DNA of 64,000 nt. It comes from Anodontia alba. Lineage: Eukaryota; Mollusca; Bivalvia; Lucinida; Lucinidae. The notes beneath the pieces are model-generated. The model made no database searches. It was given only the letters and a program-made list of their open reading frames with translations, and was not told the DNA's origin. Shown piece by piece: positions 43,452 through 53,456 of this stretch (its first letter is position 1; every line of letters starts with the position of its first letter). The translations under genes were made by a program, and so were the position numbers. The stretch is from NCBI GenBank assembly GCA_964016985.1, contig OZ024833.1:61376963-61440962 (forward strand). Reading direction: 5' to 3'.

Positions 43452-43850
43452 AAAGGAAGATACCCATGAATTCCCACAGTCACGAAGCAGAGCCTTCCCT
43501 AGATACCAAAAGAAGGAAAGATGCGGACATCACGAAAACATGCCTATATAATGTTGATCCCTTAAACCCCACTTTTATATAGTACAACTGGGGTTAACAG
43601 GGGTATACATTAGTTTTCTTATTTCTGCTAAAAAACATATATTGTGATACTCGTTAGAACCGCCTCGCTTTTTTGAGCAGAAATACGAAAATTATCAGAA
43701 TTTTTATCTGAAAATTTTCATTTTTTGGTGGTAAAATTTTCATTATATTTGAATAGGCGTGTTTTCGTAATGAACAAATAATAACAAAACAAACGCCACA
43801 TACACATGTATGAAAGCACAGACGTATAAACAAAGAAAAATTGCAAAAGA
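43452..43850 (+). repeat. Dispersed repeat R split by PAL
   Basis: GATACCCATGAATTCCCACA, TCACGAAGCAGAG and AGGAAAGATG, then PAL, then AACAAATAATAACAAAACAA and CGCCACATACACATG. It matches the uninterrupted copies at 35.9 kb and 63.9 kb. Confidence 0.75.
43528..43772 (-). mobile_element. PAL MITE, half palindrome deleted, nested in repeat R
   Basis: Tips CATCACGAAAACATGCC and GGCGTGTTTTCGTAATG. The palindrome is reduced to CTCGTTAGAACCGCCTCGC and then TTTTTTGAGCAG. Flanks GATGCGGA | PAL | AACAAATA against an uninterrupted ATGAGGAACAAATA: one extra A. Confidence 0.92.
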
Positions 43851-44170
43851 AGAAACGCATTTTATAATGAAATTAATCTTGTTAATTAAGTACAGAACTA
43901 GTTTGCAGACCAAAAGAAATTTGTTCCGCATTTACTCAAAGTCATGTAACAAACAAATCAGTTAAAATGAATTATATAACTAAGATAATTAGTCTCGCCG
44001 AAACGGTCAAAATTGCGATCAACGTAGTAAGAAAGAGGAGCCTGGATATTAAACAGATATGCAAAATTGGAAAATACAAACAGTAAAACTTCAATAAGTC
44101 GAACACCGACAGCTCGTTTACCGTCTGATTCGAATTCGCTTTTGAGTCCCTAAGGAATTATTTCTATAGC

Positions 44171-44374
44171 TTAACCCTTGTCCTGCTGAAAAAATTAAGA
44201 TGCCACACCCACTTCTAACTTTCAGCCAATCGGATCACTTGATCAGGATTGCTGCTATAAATTCACGTACTTAATGTCATACAGTGCAGATCCAGATCTT
44301 CAGAAGCCTACTGATCTTGATCTTCACTGTTTGCAAAGACAGTGTATATCCGGGTTCAGCAGGACAAGGGTTAA
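44171..44374. mobile_element. TTAA-type MITE with near-perfect ends
   Basis: TTAACCCTTGTCCTGCTGAA and TTCAGCAGGACAAGGGTTAA are perfect inverted ends. The internal hairpin remnant is CAGTGCAGATCCAGATCTTC. Flanked by TTAA, as in piggyBac-like elements. Confidence 0.92.
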
Positions 44375-44619
44375 ATTAAGAAAATAAATATTTAGGAATA
44401 TTTGTGAGGAAATTACTTATTTTATCATGTTTTATCATGGAAATGTATAATGTGTGTATTCATAAGAATCGCCTCACCGAGTCGATTCTAATAACTGCCT
44501 TCAACATACCATCATTTTATAGAAGATCGAAAGGACATCGCGAAATTATCCTATTTGCCTCCTGACCTAGCGCTTTGATTAACCCCCAGGGGCTGGAACT
44601 ATCCATGTCTAGAATAAAT

Positions 44620-44896
44620 CATTACACAAACACGCCTATTCTAATATACTGAAAATTTCACCACCAAAAACTGAAAGTTTTCAGATAAAAATTCTGAAAT
44701 TTTTATACTTCTGCTCAAAACATAGATTGTGGGTACTCGTTAGAACCGCCACGCCGAGGCGGTTCTAACGAGTACCCACAATATATGTCTTCGAGCCGAA
44801 ATAAGAAAAATAATGTATACCCCTGTAAACCCAAGTTTTACTGTATAAAAGTGGGGTTTAAGGGGGTCATAATTATATAGGTATGTATTCGTGATG
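44620..44896 (+). mobile_element. PAL MITE, full length, nested in pogo-like MITE
   Basis: The host reads AGAATAAAT | PAL | TTTTCATGG; uninterrupted relatives read CGAACGAATTTCCATGG, so about one extra T. The palindrome is intact with centre CGCCG. Confidence 0.93.
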
Positions 44897-45047
44897 TTTT
44901 CATGGTTCAAAAGATGTTCGAGTCATTAAAGTTCGACTATATTTCCAACTATCTTTTCCAACTGCTTGGCGTCCCCAGTTTAAAGGGACTGAATACACTA
45001 TGTGGATGTACTGTCATTTTGACGAAGGAATCCATTTGCGTGATATA

Positions 45048-45405
45048 CAGTCGAACCTCGATGGCTCGAACACCGATGGCTTGTTTACCATGGCTAATTC
45101 AAACTCGTTTTTGAGTCCCTACGAAATTCTTCGGATAGCTCAAGAAAACAAATATTTAAGGAATTTTTTTTATTTTATCGTGAAATTGTATGTTGTGTGC
45201 ACTCATTAGAATCGCCTCATTGAGGAGATTCTAATGTGTACACTCAACATACAATCACTGTGTAGAAAATCGAAAAGGTTTCCCTAAATAATCGCTATTT
45301 GCTTCCTTAACTGGTGTCATGATTAACCCTCAGTGGCTCGAACTACCCATGTCTCGAACGAATTTCCATGGTCCCAAAGATGTTGGAGCCACTGAGGTTC
45401 GACTG
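45048..45405. mobile_element. pogo/Tigger-like MITE, complete
   Basis: TA-flanked CAGTCGAACCTCGATGGCTC and CCACTGAGGTTCGACTG. Hairpin GCACTCATTAGAATCGCCTC at 45199-45240. Probably the best-preserved copy of the family here. Confidence 0.92.
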
Positions 45406-45419
45406 TATTTTAATGTCAT

Positions 45420-45567
45420 TTTAGGATCGTTGATACCATTCTGGTTACTTTGACAATCAAATACCGCTTTAGTCGGTGCTAGGGGTGCGTATACAGCCTC
45501 GCAAACTTCATTGCTGTACATGAAGAGACTTAATAAAACCGAGTCTCCGATTTTTGTTCCTCTGCGT

Positions 45568-45568
<1 letters not shown>
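45420..45568 (+). repeat. Dispersed repeat R2
   Basis: TTCTGGTTACTTTGACAATC, AGTCGGTGCTAGGG, GCAAACTTCATTGCTGTACA and AATAAAACCGAGTCTCCGAT, then a T run to 45601. Confidence 0.7.
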
Positions 45569-45602
<34 letters not shown>

Positions 45603-45619
45603 TTTACAAAAGCAACCTT

Positions 45620-45911
45620 CATCACGAAAACATACCTACATGTATATAATTTTGACCCCCTTAAACTCCACTTTTACATAGTAAAACTGGGGTTTACAGG
45701 GGTATACATTATTTTTCTTATTTCTGCTCAAAAACATAGATTGTGGGTACTCGTTAGAACCGCCTCGCCGAGGCGGTTCTAATGAGTACCACAATCTATG
45801 TTTTGAGCAGAAATATGAAAAAATATCAGATTTTTTTTTCTGAAAACTTTCAGATTTTTTTTTTTTGTGGTGAAAATTTGAATATATTTAAATAGGCGCG
45901 TTTTCGTAATG
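45620..45911 (-). mobile_element. PAL MITE, full length (arm B first)
   Basis: Canonical tips with T flanks on both sides. There is an ACATGTAT insertion after the left tip, as in the copy at 22061, so the two share a lineage. Confidence 0.92.
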
Positions 45912-45924
45912 TTAGATTTTTTAT

Positions 45925-46105
45925 CTTTTTTTTTTCATGTCTGCTTTTCGGCCCACAAAGTGTACCCTGAAAAGAGGTTCGCTCTGAAAGGAAAGAATTT
46001 GCTCCCACTGGGAGCAAATTCTTTACTTTTTGAGTCGACCTCTTTTTTAGAATGGAGATCAAACTGTTTGTAGTGTTCACTGCCTCTAGAGTGTACCAGT
46101 TCCTT
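45925..46105 (+). repeat. Dispersed repeat S
   Basis: GCTCTGAAAGGAAAGAATTT, the hairpin GCTCCCACTGGGAGC, CTTTTTGAGTCGACCTC and GTACCAGTTCCTTTTAA match S landmarks. Confidence 0.55.
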
Positions 46106-46170
46106 TTAATAGCACTAAATAGACACGAGTGCAATATGACTCCGTTTATTGGTGGTAGTTATACCATCAG

Positions 46171-46378
46171 TTAACTCTTTCACTGCTGCGATAATAATAG
46201 GCTTTTGCAAACAGCATAGCTCCAGATGAGACGGCTCAATGAGCCGTCTCATCTGGATCTGCGCTGTTTGACACTCAGTCTATCAACTTTACATATCAAC
46301 GTCTTTCCAAGCGATAGTTTGTTAAAATAAAAAAAGCAGACGACAAATGTCATCTGAAATTTGGCGCCGAAAGAGTAC
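46171..46378. mobile_element. TTAA-type MITE, inverted relative of 34113-34327
   Basis: TTAACTCTTTCACTGCTGCG and GGCGCCGAAAGAGTA. Hairpin CTCCAGATGAGACGGCTCAA with GAGCCGTCTCATCTGGATCT. It shares TATCAACTTTACATATCAAC with the reverse complement of the 34-kb copy. Confidence 0.82.
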
Positions 46379-46505
46379 AGGGCTCTTGGTACACATGGTA
46401 GGTTTTGCACCTTTTTCTACAATGTTTGCAACCTCTTGTTTGTGTTCCTGTACACCTAAGTTCTTCTAAAAGTGAGCAAAGGGAACAAGTTCTTACCTTT
46501 TAGAG

Positions 46506-46720
46506 GAAGCGCCCGGATGGCGTAGTTGTAAGGGATCCCGACCTTTAAGTACGAGGTCCCGGATTTTAATTTCGCGAGGGTGGAATTCAGCTCATTACTG
46601 TATGACGCTTTATAGCATAGGACCTTAAGTTATTGTTATTCCATCGTTTTATTATTCCATCGTTTCTATATGACTTAAATAATGTTGAACGGGACGTCAA
46701 ATACTAAATCATTATAATCA
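46506..46720 (+). mobile_element. tRNA-derived SINE (type 3)
   Basis: GCGCCCGGATGGCGTAGTTG (A-box region), GAGGTCCCGGATTTTAATTT (B-box position) and the end GAACGGGACGTCAAATACTA with an ATT-rich tail (AATCATTATAATCATTATCA). The structure is that of a SINE head, not a folded tRNA gene. Confidence 0.7.
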
Positions 46721-46816
46721 TTATCATCATAATCTTTCCTTTCAAAGTAGACTTAAAAAAAAAAAAAAAAAGGAAAACGAAATGTGTGTATCGGGTATAT
46801 GAGTTTGCATTTCATA

Positions 46817-47159
46817 CAGTCAACCCTCGTTACACCGACACTCGTTAGAACGACAAAATTCGTTATAATGACAATTTGAATGTCACGAAACCTTCGCTTA
46901 AGAGGTGACAGTAGATGAGAAATTAGGCAAGAATATCGCATTAAAACTTCAAGCGACATATGTTTTGGATATTTATTAGAATCGCCTCACTGAGGCGATT
47001 CTAAAAATATCCAAAACGTATGTTCTGTGAAGACACAATAATAAAATAATGTCTTTCTTACATATTATTCTGTCCATTAAGGACTCTTTACAACAGCTGA
47101 TTCATTTTAATGGCAACGTCTTTGGGAACAAATGCTGTCGTTGTAACGAGGGTTCACTA
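46817..47159. mobile_element. GTTACACC-type MITE, complete
   Basis: TA-flanked CAGTCAACCCTCGTTACACC and GTTGTAACGAGGGTTCACTA. The centre at about 46965-47015 is TTATTAGAATCGCCTCACTG with GAGGCGATTCTAA. It is an empty-site reference for PAL at 34.6 kb. Confidence 0.9.
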
Positions 47160-47346
47160 TATTTGCTTTTAAACTGACTGTGAAGTGCATGTAACAGCGT
47201 GTAGGTGGGCGGTATTATCTTCTTTAACATGTTTAAAGCACTTGTTATATGTTTTTAGAGTCATAGTCTGATTTTGTGCAGTAAGCCTATGTCTGCTTAA
47301 GAAAACTGATATGTTCGTCTTTACCCTAAAAAATTCGGGCAGGTTA

Positions 47347-47703
47347 TAGTCGAACTTCGATAGCTCGAACCCTTTTGGGACCTTGAAAATTTGTTCGAGA
47401 CGGCGGTAGTTCGAGCCACAGAGGGTTACTATTAGTGCCATACCAGGAGGCATATAGGAAATAATTGTGAGATATCTTTACGGTGTTCTATATTATAAAT
47501 GTATGTTGTGTGCACTCATTAGAATCGCCTCATCGAGGCGATTCTAATGAGTGCTCACAGCATACATTTGCAAGATAAAAGTAGAAAATCTCCCTAATTA
47601 TCCGTATATCGTATTTGGAGGAAATCCCTGCGGACTCAAAGAACGTGTTCGACTCATCCATGGTAAACGAGCCATCGGGGTTCGAGCCATTGAAGCTCTA
47701 CTG
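47347..47703. mobile_element. pogo/Tigger-like MITE, complete
   Basis: TAGTCGAACTTCGATAGCTC and GCCATTGAAGCTCTACTG. Perfect central hairpin GCACTCATTAGAATCGCCTC at about 47510-47555. Orientation is opposite to 43091 and 45048. Confidence 0.9.
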
Positions 47704-47719
47704 TACATTTGTATTTGCT

Positions 47720-47895
47720 TTCCATACTTTTCCTAAATTTTGACCAATTCAATTAAACTATCTATTGATGCGTCTAAGCTTGCTGGATGAGTGGCTTATG
47801 AAGACCCTGATCAGACGACGCGTTTTGCTCTGGATCTAAACTGTTTGCTGCGCTTTGTCTGCCTGGATACTTAGGCTAAATGAGATAATCAGATT
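47720..47895. repeat. Old hairpin-bearing repeat, diffuse ends
   Basis: TTTCCATACTTTTCCTAAAT, GACCCTGATCAGACGACGCG and TACTTAGGCTAAATGAGAT match 39,345-39,530 and 60,880-61,010. Confidence 0.4.
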
Positions 47896-48124
47896 TTTTT
47901 TGTAGCCAGTCGGAAAAATTCCTATATTTGTGATATTTGGTAGTGTTCTCCCAGAAATGAGTTATAGATAGAGCCACCAGGCTACTGATGCAATAGTAAA
48001 TAAATTGAAGGCTTGACGAGAAATGAGCGAACGTGAGCAGTTATTGAAAATTACTGGAAGATTGAGCTTTTGTTACATGCAAGCAGTTGTGGGCGTAAGA
48101 CTTTGCGAGCTGCAACATCAGAAA

Positions 48125-48565
48125 ATGTACATTCTGACAAGTGCGCTCAACGAAGATTCAGATCAGTCTGCGCATTGCATGCGTGGTCAGAATCTTAACC
48201 AAGCGCATTTTGCATTACGAAAACATGCCTATTCAAATATACTGAAAATTTTACCAGCAAAAAATGAAAAATTTCGGATAAAACATTCTTATACGAGGCG
48301 GTTCTAACGAGTACCCACAATCTATTTTTTGAACAGGAATAAGAAAAATAATGTATACCCCTGTAAACCCCAGTTTTACCATATAAAAGTGGGGTTTAGG
48401 GGGTCAAAATTATATAGACATGTTTTCGTGATGGGATAGCCAAGGATGCAAAACTTCTTCATGAGGGCAACGAAGACTCTAATCAAACTGTGGGTATGCG
48501 TAAGCTAATTTGAGTCTTCACTGGGCAAACATGTCATACGGTATGTTTTCTTATGTTGCGGCGCT
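48125..48565 (+). mobile_element. ACGAAGACTC hairpin-family element split by PAL
   Basis: TCTGACAAGTGCGCTCAACG and AAGATTCAGATCAGTCTGCG before, GGATAGCCAAGGATGCAAAA and CGAAGACTCTAATC and TGAGTCTTCACTGGGC after. The unbroken relative at 23.7 kb reads TTTGGATAGCCAAGG. Confidence 0.75.
48213..48433 (+). mobile_element. PAL MITE, left palindrome half deleted, nested
   Basis: Arm A then TTCTTATACGAGGCGGTTCT. Tips intact. Flanks TTTG | PAL | GGATAGCC against TTTGGATAGCC give one extra G. Confidence 0.92.
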
Positions 48566-48569
48566 TTGT

Positions 48570-49077
48570 GTTCTTGGCAGTCTTCTGGTTTCTTACGATG
48601 TCCACAAATATATTTTATCTATTTGCAGAATGGTGTAACTGCGTAACGGCGACAAAACGCTATTAGCCAGGGCTTTGAGGAAGATCAGAATAACTTAACA
48701 TTGGTTCGTGCTTCAATTAAAACGAAATATCAACTAGTCTATTGGGATTATTTTAATACGGTGGATATATGAATCGAAGGCCAATTTCTGAATGTCGTTT
48801 GACTATGTGATGCGACCAATATTGAAGTTTTTAATAAGCAGGATTGCATCAAATGTCTGGTACGGAAAGCAAGCTCAGGAGAGATAAAAAGAGGAAAAGG
48901 AACATTATAACTGAAAGCAGGAACATTCTTCGTTTTATTCTTCTTTGACCGCTTATATCGTGAGGTTACTTTTTTTCAAACAGGTGTATATTGGATTAAT
49001 AAAGGATTTATATTCTCGCTTGAATAATAAACACTATAAAGCAGATTATGGACAAAATGTGTTACAAAAGTGTGTGA
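48570..49077. other. Unassigned, repeat-poor
   Basis: Start of a 2-kb stretch without MITEs. No ORF stands out. Confidence 0.4.
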
Positions 49078-49322
49078 ATGATCCAGATTATTAGCTCCTA
49101 GTTCATAGACAGTAAAATTTCAACGTGAAAGATATGCGACTGGTGTAGGTTATTTACGCCAAGTTCAGAGACAGTTAAAGTACGAACTTGAAAGCAATAT
49201 GAATGGTGTAGATTACTAGTACCAAGTACAGAGACAGTTCAATTGCAAACATGCAAAATATGTGGAATGTGCAAAGTACCAGCGTCAAGTTCAGAGATTA
49301 CTTTAAATTTCAAACGTGAAAT
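49078..49322 (+). repeat. Tandem repeat, about 63-bp period, 4 diverged units
   Basis: Each unit has TGTAGRTTAYT, a variant of CAAGTTCAGAGACAGTTAAA and a CGTGAAA-ATATG end. Units begin near 49078, 49141, 49204 and 49267. It is unrelated to any MITE seen here. Confidence 0.75.
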
Positions 49323-50475
49323 AAACACATATAAATAGTTTTTCTCTCGGAAAGAAATTTACCATACATTAGATGTTAATTACATGTAATTAAAAAAATT
49401 GTGAGCAGGTAGCATACAAACAGCTTAGAAGGAGCCTGTAATTGTCGCACAACCGTATAGAATACAGTATAACAAGAGGGGAAATTGTCTTTAAGCCCAA
49501 CTAATACATCACCATCGCGTATTTAAGCCAAAATATTATATTAGTTAAGTATAAGCATATATGATGTACAATACTAAAACGTTCTTGAATGACAATTCCA
49601 ACTTGATGCTTTAACCTTTATTAATAACACCGCTGCAAATGTTAATAATTCAATAATGAGTTGTTCTGGAAGCAGTGTACCAAAATGTATTTTTTGGACA
49701 TACAATAAAACAATAATTGTTCATTTTTGAGAAAATAAGATCACACTACAATTCTACCAACGAAAGCTGTTTGTATGGTCACAAGAACAAAAATTGTTTC
49801 TGAATAACATAACATAATAAAAATATTTGGCTGTGAACATACGGACAAAGAAGCTCGTGTTTAAATGAAATCGTTCTTACTGAATTAAATGTGACACAAA
49901 CTGGCGTTGGGCGAGATTGACACAGATGGTAACCTTTGGCCAACGCACTGCTGTTGTTGTGTAAGATGTTTCCAGATAATCATATGAAGACATTTATGAT
50001 GTCATGTACTAAATGAAAAACGACCCGAAAAAAGGACTAAAATTTCACGGATCACATATCTTTATACTAAACGTAAAGCAACCGTCTGTAGCATGATATT
50101 GTTCGGATAAAAGCAAAATATTGAAGTTACATATGCTGCGAGATAGCATCAACCATAACTATATCAATTGAAAAAATAAGTAGCTGATTTCCTGGGTCAA
50201 GCTTAGTATGAGGTACATGTACCCTATGTTGTATTTGGTAAATAGAACCCAGTGACACAGGGGATGACAAATTAAATTAAAAGGACAATTATCAGGAGAG
50301 TAGAAACATATGTGACAACACAAAGAACAAATTGTAATAGTGTTCTGACAAAGTAGGATGTACATTATTAGAAATTAAGTATATTTGCCATTGAAAAGAT
50401 AAAATACAATTACCGTTTCCTATAAAAAAAGATTTGCAAATTTAAATTGACTGGACGTTTTTAAATCGTTTAAAC
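49323..50475. other. Repeat-poor stretch upstream of a candidate exon
   Basis: More than 1 kb free of MITE tips, SINEs and tandem arrays, unlike most of the window. This would suit a promoter or 5' region, but no specific motif is claimed. Confidence 0.35.
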
Positions 50476-50587
50476 ATGGTTATTGACAGTTTTGCCGATG
50501 TGAGCACGGATTCAGGGGCCACCGCTGGACCGGATCTTCTAGGTCTCGCGGAAGGATGTGGACCAGAAATAATGAATAATACTCCAG
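50476..50587 (+). CDS. Possible first coding exon (37 codons plus 1 nt) with splice donor
   Basis: The ATG (context AAACATGG) opens MVIDSFADVSTDSGATAGPD, then LLGLAEGCGPEIMNNTP, and the frame stays open to ACTCCAG|GTATGTTT, a good 5' splice site. The stretch is GC-richer than its surroundings, and the acidic Ser/Asp/Gly start looks like a disordered N-terminus. It lies at the end of a 2-kb MITE-free region. A pogo-like MITE begins 43 bp into the putative intron. I recognise no family and see no second exon. Confidence 0.42.
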
Positions 50588-50630
50588 GTATGTTTATTTT
50601 TATTTACATTGTTTTCTGTTGAACTTAATA

Positions 50631-50984
50631 CAATAAAACTCTAATGACTCGAACACCGATGGTTCGTTTACCGAGACTGTTTCAAACTCGTTTTTGAGTT
50701 CCTGGGCATTCTTCTGATAGCTCAAGAACCAAATATTCAGGGATTGTTTAGGGAAATGTTCTTATTTTATCATTATAAAGTGTGCTGTATGCACCGTAAT
50801 GAGTCGATTCTAATGTGAACACTCAACATACCATTATTTCATAAAATATCGAAACATACATCCCTAAATTATCCCCATGTGTCTCCTGGCGCTAGGATTA
50901 ACCCACAGGGGCTCAAATTGCTATATCTAGACCATATTTCCATGGTTCCAAAGATATTCTAGCCATTAAAGTTCGACTATAATA
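50631..50984. mobile_element. pogo/Tigger-like MITE, hairpin half lost, right end hit by SINE
   Basis: CAATAAAACTCTAATGACTC and GCCATTAAAGTTCGACTATA. The central hairpin is reduced to GCACCGTAATGAGTCGATTC. The SINE immediately follows and duplicates TCGACTATA. Confidence 0.8.
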
Positions 50985-50987
50985 TAC

Positions 50988-51326
50988 CGGCACAGTGGCT
51001 CAGTGGTAGAGCGTCCGCTTTGTGACCGGGAGGTTGCGGGTTCGATCCCCGGCCGGGTCATACCAAAGACCTTAAAAATGGTACTAGCTGCTCTTTCGCT
51101 TGGCGCTCAGCATTAAGAAAGTAGAGCTAGGAATCGGAACTGGTCAGCTCAGTGTCAGTATAATGTGACTGGGTGGAATATCATGTCAAAGTGTCTGGGG
51201 CATGATATTTCAGTGAGGCAGCACTCTAAAAGTGAGCATTGAGCTCCCTGTCACATCCAGACACCGTCGCGATATGACTGAAAGATTGTTGAAAGCGACG
51301 TTAAGCCCAAATCAAACAAACAAAAT
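50988..51326 (+). mobile_element. tRNA-derived SINE (type 4), complete
   Basis: Head GGCACAGTGGCTCAGTGGTA and GAGCGTCCGCTTTG (A box), GGTTGCGGGTTCGATCCCCG (B box). Body CTTAAAAATGGTACTAGCTG, GGAACTGGTCAGCTCAGTGT and GACACCGTCGCGATATGACT; end GCGACGTTAAGCCC with CAAACAAACAAA. Flanking TCGACTATA at 50973-50981 and 51327-51335. This is a SINE: the head is tRNA-like but the long body excludes a tRNA gene. Confidence 0.92.
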
Positions 51327-51608
51327 CGACTATATTATGTTAAAAAGTCTTTGTAATTTAAATACCATTTCCTAGAGAGAAGATAGGGATATGCTTGAAA
51401 ACTGATAGGCAATTATTCGCGTTTTTGATGTTTATAAGCTACTTTATGCTATATGGGTTTATAATACCCCCGCTGAGAAGGGTGCATACTGGTTTAATCC
51501 CTTATGTCTGCCCTTTGTATATTCGTCTGCACTCTGCGCCCGCCGACAGACATTTTCGTCACAGTTGCTTTTCAAAAGAATTGCTAGCTACAGCCACAAT
51601 GTTCTATA

Positions 51609-51972
51609 AAGTCAAGCTTAAATGGCTCGAACCTCTTTGGGACCATAGAAGTTTGTTCTAGACATGGGTAGTTCGAGCCATTGAGGGTTAGACACAGCCC
51701 CAGATCAGGAGACAAATGGGGATGATTTAGGGATGTTCTTTTGAGCTTCTATAAAATAATGGTATGTTGAGTACATTAGTATAGCCTCGATGATGCGATT
51801 CTAATGAGACACACAGCATACAATTTCATGATAAATTAAGAACATTTCCTCACAATATCCATAAATATTTGTTTTCTTGAGCTATCGGAAACATTTCTTT
51901 GGCACTCAGGAATGAGTTCGAATCAGCCACGGTCAACGAGCCACTGGTGTTCGAGTCTTTGAAGTTTTACTG
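51609..51972. mobile_element. pogo/Tigger-like MITE
   Basis: AGTCAAGCTTAAATGGCTCG and TTTGAAGTTTTACTG with TA at the right. The hairpin (about 51768-51812) is diverged: TACATTAGTATAGCCTCGAT with ATGCGATTCTAATGAGAC. Confidence 0.8.
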
Positions 51973-52065
51973 TATATATTTGATTTGTACGACACCGTTC
52001 TCATAGCAGTTTCTTACGCATCTAGTCAACATTCACAGACGGAAGCATCAAGGGCTATTGATACA

Positions 52066-52470
52066 CTTTCAAGGGAAGCAACCCGGTCAAATTGTTTGTC
52101 TCGATCTGCTCTAAGAGGGTGCAAACGCTTTTCTTTCAGAATAGATCCCTTTTTAAAATGGGATTGGATTGTCATACTGTAAATAAACCCTTGCCATGCT
52201 GAATAAATTAAGATGCCAGACCCACTTCTAATTTTTAGCCAATCAGATTACTTGATCTAGGTCGTTGATGCAAATTCACATTCTTAATGACGTACGGGTG
52301 CAGATCCAGATCAGTTGGTTGCTAAAAAGCCAACTGATTTGGCTGTACACTGTTTAGCAAACGTGGGCCAGGTTCAGCGGGACCTGGATTAAACAGGAAG
52401 TCTCAGAAGTTGTCACCCTTTTGCAGAAATGTTGATCAACGTACCAAGTGTATCCAGTACCCTGAAAGTG
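52066..52470 (+). repeat. Dispersed repeat S split by a TTAA MITE
   Basis: ACACTTTCAAGGGAAGCAAC, TTTCAGAATAGATCCC before and CAGGAAGTCTCAGAAGTTGT, GTGTATCCAGTACCC after the insertion at 52184-52392. Confidence 0.65.
52184..52392. mobile_element. TTAA-type MITE nested in repeat S
   Basis: TAAACCCTTGCCATGCTGAA and TTCAGCGGGACCTGGATTAA. Hairpin GCAGATCCAGATCAGTTGGT with AGCCAACTGATTTGGCTGTA. Same family as 44171. Confidence 0.82.
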
Positions 52471-52513
52471 AACTGACGTCATCAAAATCTTCGCGTGCTT
52501 TCATTTTCAGTCC

Positions 52514-52724
52514 TTAACCCCAGTCCTGCTAAACCAGGATATGTCATGCCTTTGCAAACAGTGTAAATCCAGATCAGTTGGCTTCTGAAGAAGCCAACTG
52601 TTCTGGATCTGCACTGCCATTAATTATGTGAATTTAATATCAACAAACTGGATCAAGTAATCTGGTTGGCTGAAAATTAGAAATGGGCGTGGCCTCTCAA
52701 TTTATTCAGCAGGACAAGGTTTAA
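52514..52724. mobile_element. TTAA-type MITE, inverted relative 120 bp away
   Basis: TTAACCCCAGTCCTGCTAAA and TTCAGCAGGACAAGGTTTAA. Hairpin CCAGATCAGTTGGCTTCTGA with AGAAGCCAACTGTTCTGGAT. Confidence 0.85.
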
Positions 52725-53126
52725 GATTGTCTTCGTACGTGCAGGTGGCATTATCACTAGTTGAAGCAGTACATGTACAGAATTTAATCAACTGTGGTTT
52801 GAGGCTCTTCTTAAAACCTTCAGAATTAATTCCTAAACCTGAATGATATTGTATCAATTTAAGCTGGATTATGCCACAATTCTACTTGAAATTGGCTGAC
52901 TTGTTAACGTCATAGAAAGTAGCCGATTCATTGTGAGAGTTAGGTTATAATTAAGTTAGTGAACTCAGAGGAGACAAAACAGAAATAGCTTAAAGTTGTT
53001 ATTTGACGTGTGGTCTACGTTGTTTGTAATGTGGTTCCCTGTTTAAAAGCAAAAATCCCCCAAGCTACGCCCAGCACATTATGATGCGCAACTGGTTAAT
53101 GTGCTTCGCTTCAGAAACAGATGGTT
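52725..53126. other. Unassigned sequence
   Basis: No repeat ends or gene recognised. Confidence 0.4.
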
Positions 53127-53240
53127 CCCAGCGGGCAAGCAATGTTAAGACAACGTCGCATCAACGTCGATGTACATGTACCATCATAACGTTGCCTCGA
53201 CATCGATGCGACTTTGTGTAAACATTATGCGCGCGCTGGG
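53127..53240. mobile_element. CCCAGCGGGC short element
   Basis: CCCAGCGGGCAAGCAATG at the left and GCGCGCGCTGGG at the right; inner CAACGTCG/CGACGTTG-type repeats (GCATCAACGTCGATGTACAT, CTCGACATCGATGCGAC). Similar CCCAGCGGGC...CAACGT elements are common in animal genomes (recalled, not checked). Confidence 0.55.
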
Positions 53241-53298
53241 TTTGTATGTTATCCCTGAAAACCGCCCTTTCTTCACTAAATAGTTTCGAAGTAAGATA

Positions 53299-53420
53299 TG
53301 CCATAGCCTAGTGGTTTGATTGTTTGACTGAGGTATTGAAGTTTGCAGGTTCGAGCCTTGCTCAGAACAGCAACTAAAATACTCTCATTCTCGCTCTATG
53401 TCTTTATTTGGCAGAGAACA
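53299..53420 (+). mobile_element. tRNA-derived SINE head fragment
   Basis: GCCATAGCCTAGTGGTTTGA (A box) and TTTGCAGGTTCGAGCCTTGC (B box) with 45 bp between; no recognisable body. Confidence 0.55.
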
Positions 53421-53456
53421 TTGTTCTATTCGAGGGGAGGCTGAAGGTATCAAAAG

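Larger units (their letters stand above)
44081..44939. mobile_element. pogo/Tigger-like MITE carrying two nested MITEs
   Basis: Left CAGTAAAACTTCAATAAGTC, middle hairpin (about 44452-44505) ATTCATAAGAATCGCCTCAC with a diverged partner, right AGTCATTAAAGTTCGACTAT. A TTAA element at 44171-44374 and PAL at 44620-44896 interrupt it. Confidence 0.88.

Noticed and set aside
50990..51062. Functional tRNA gene
   Set aside because: A and B boxes are present but the 3' acceptor pairing is lost and the sequence continues into a SINE body with target duplications. The same applies at 24117, 28698 and 46508.
51395..51661. 88-codon frame between two MITEs
   Set aside because: No domain resemblance, overlaps the left end of the pogo-like MITE at 51609, and lacks splice or start support.
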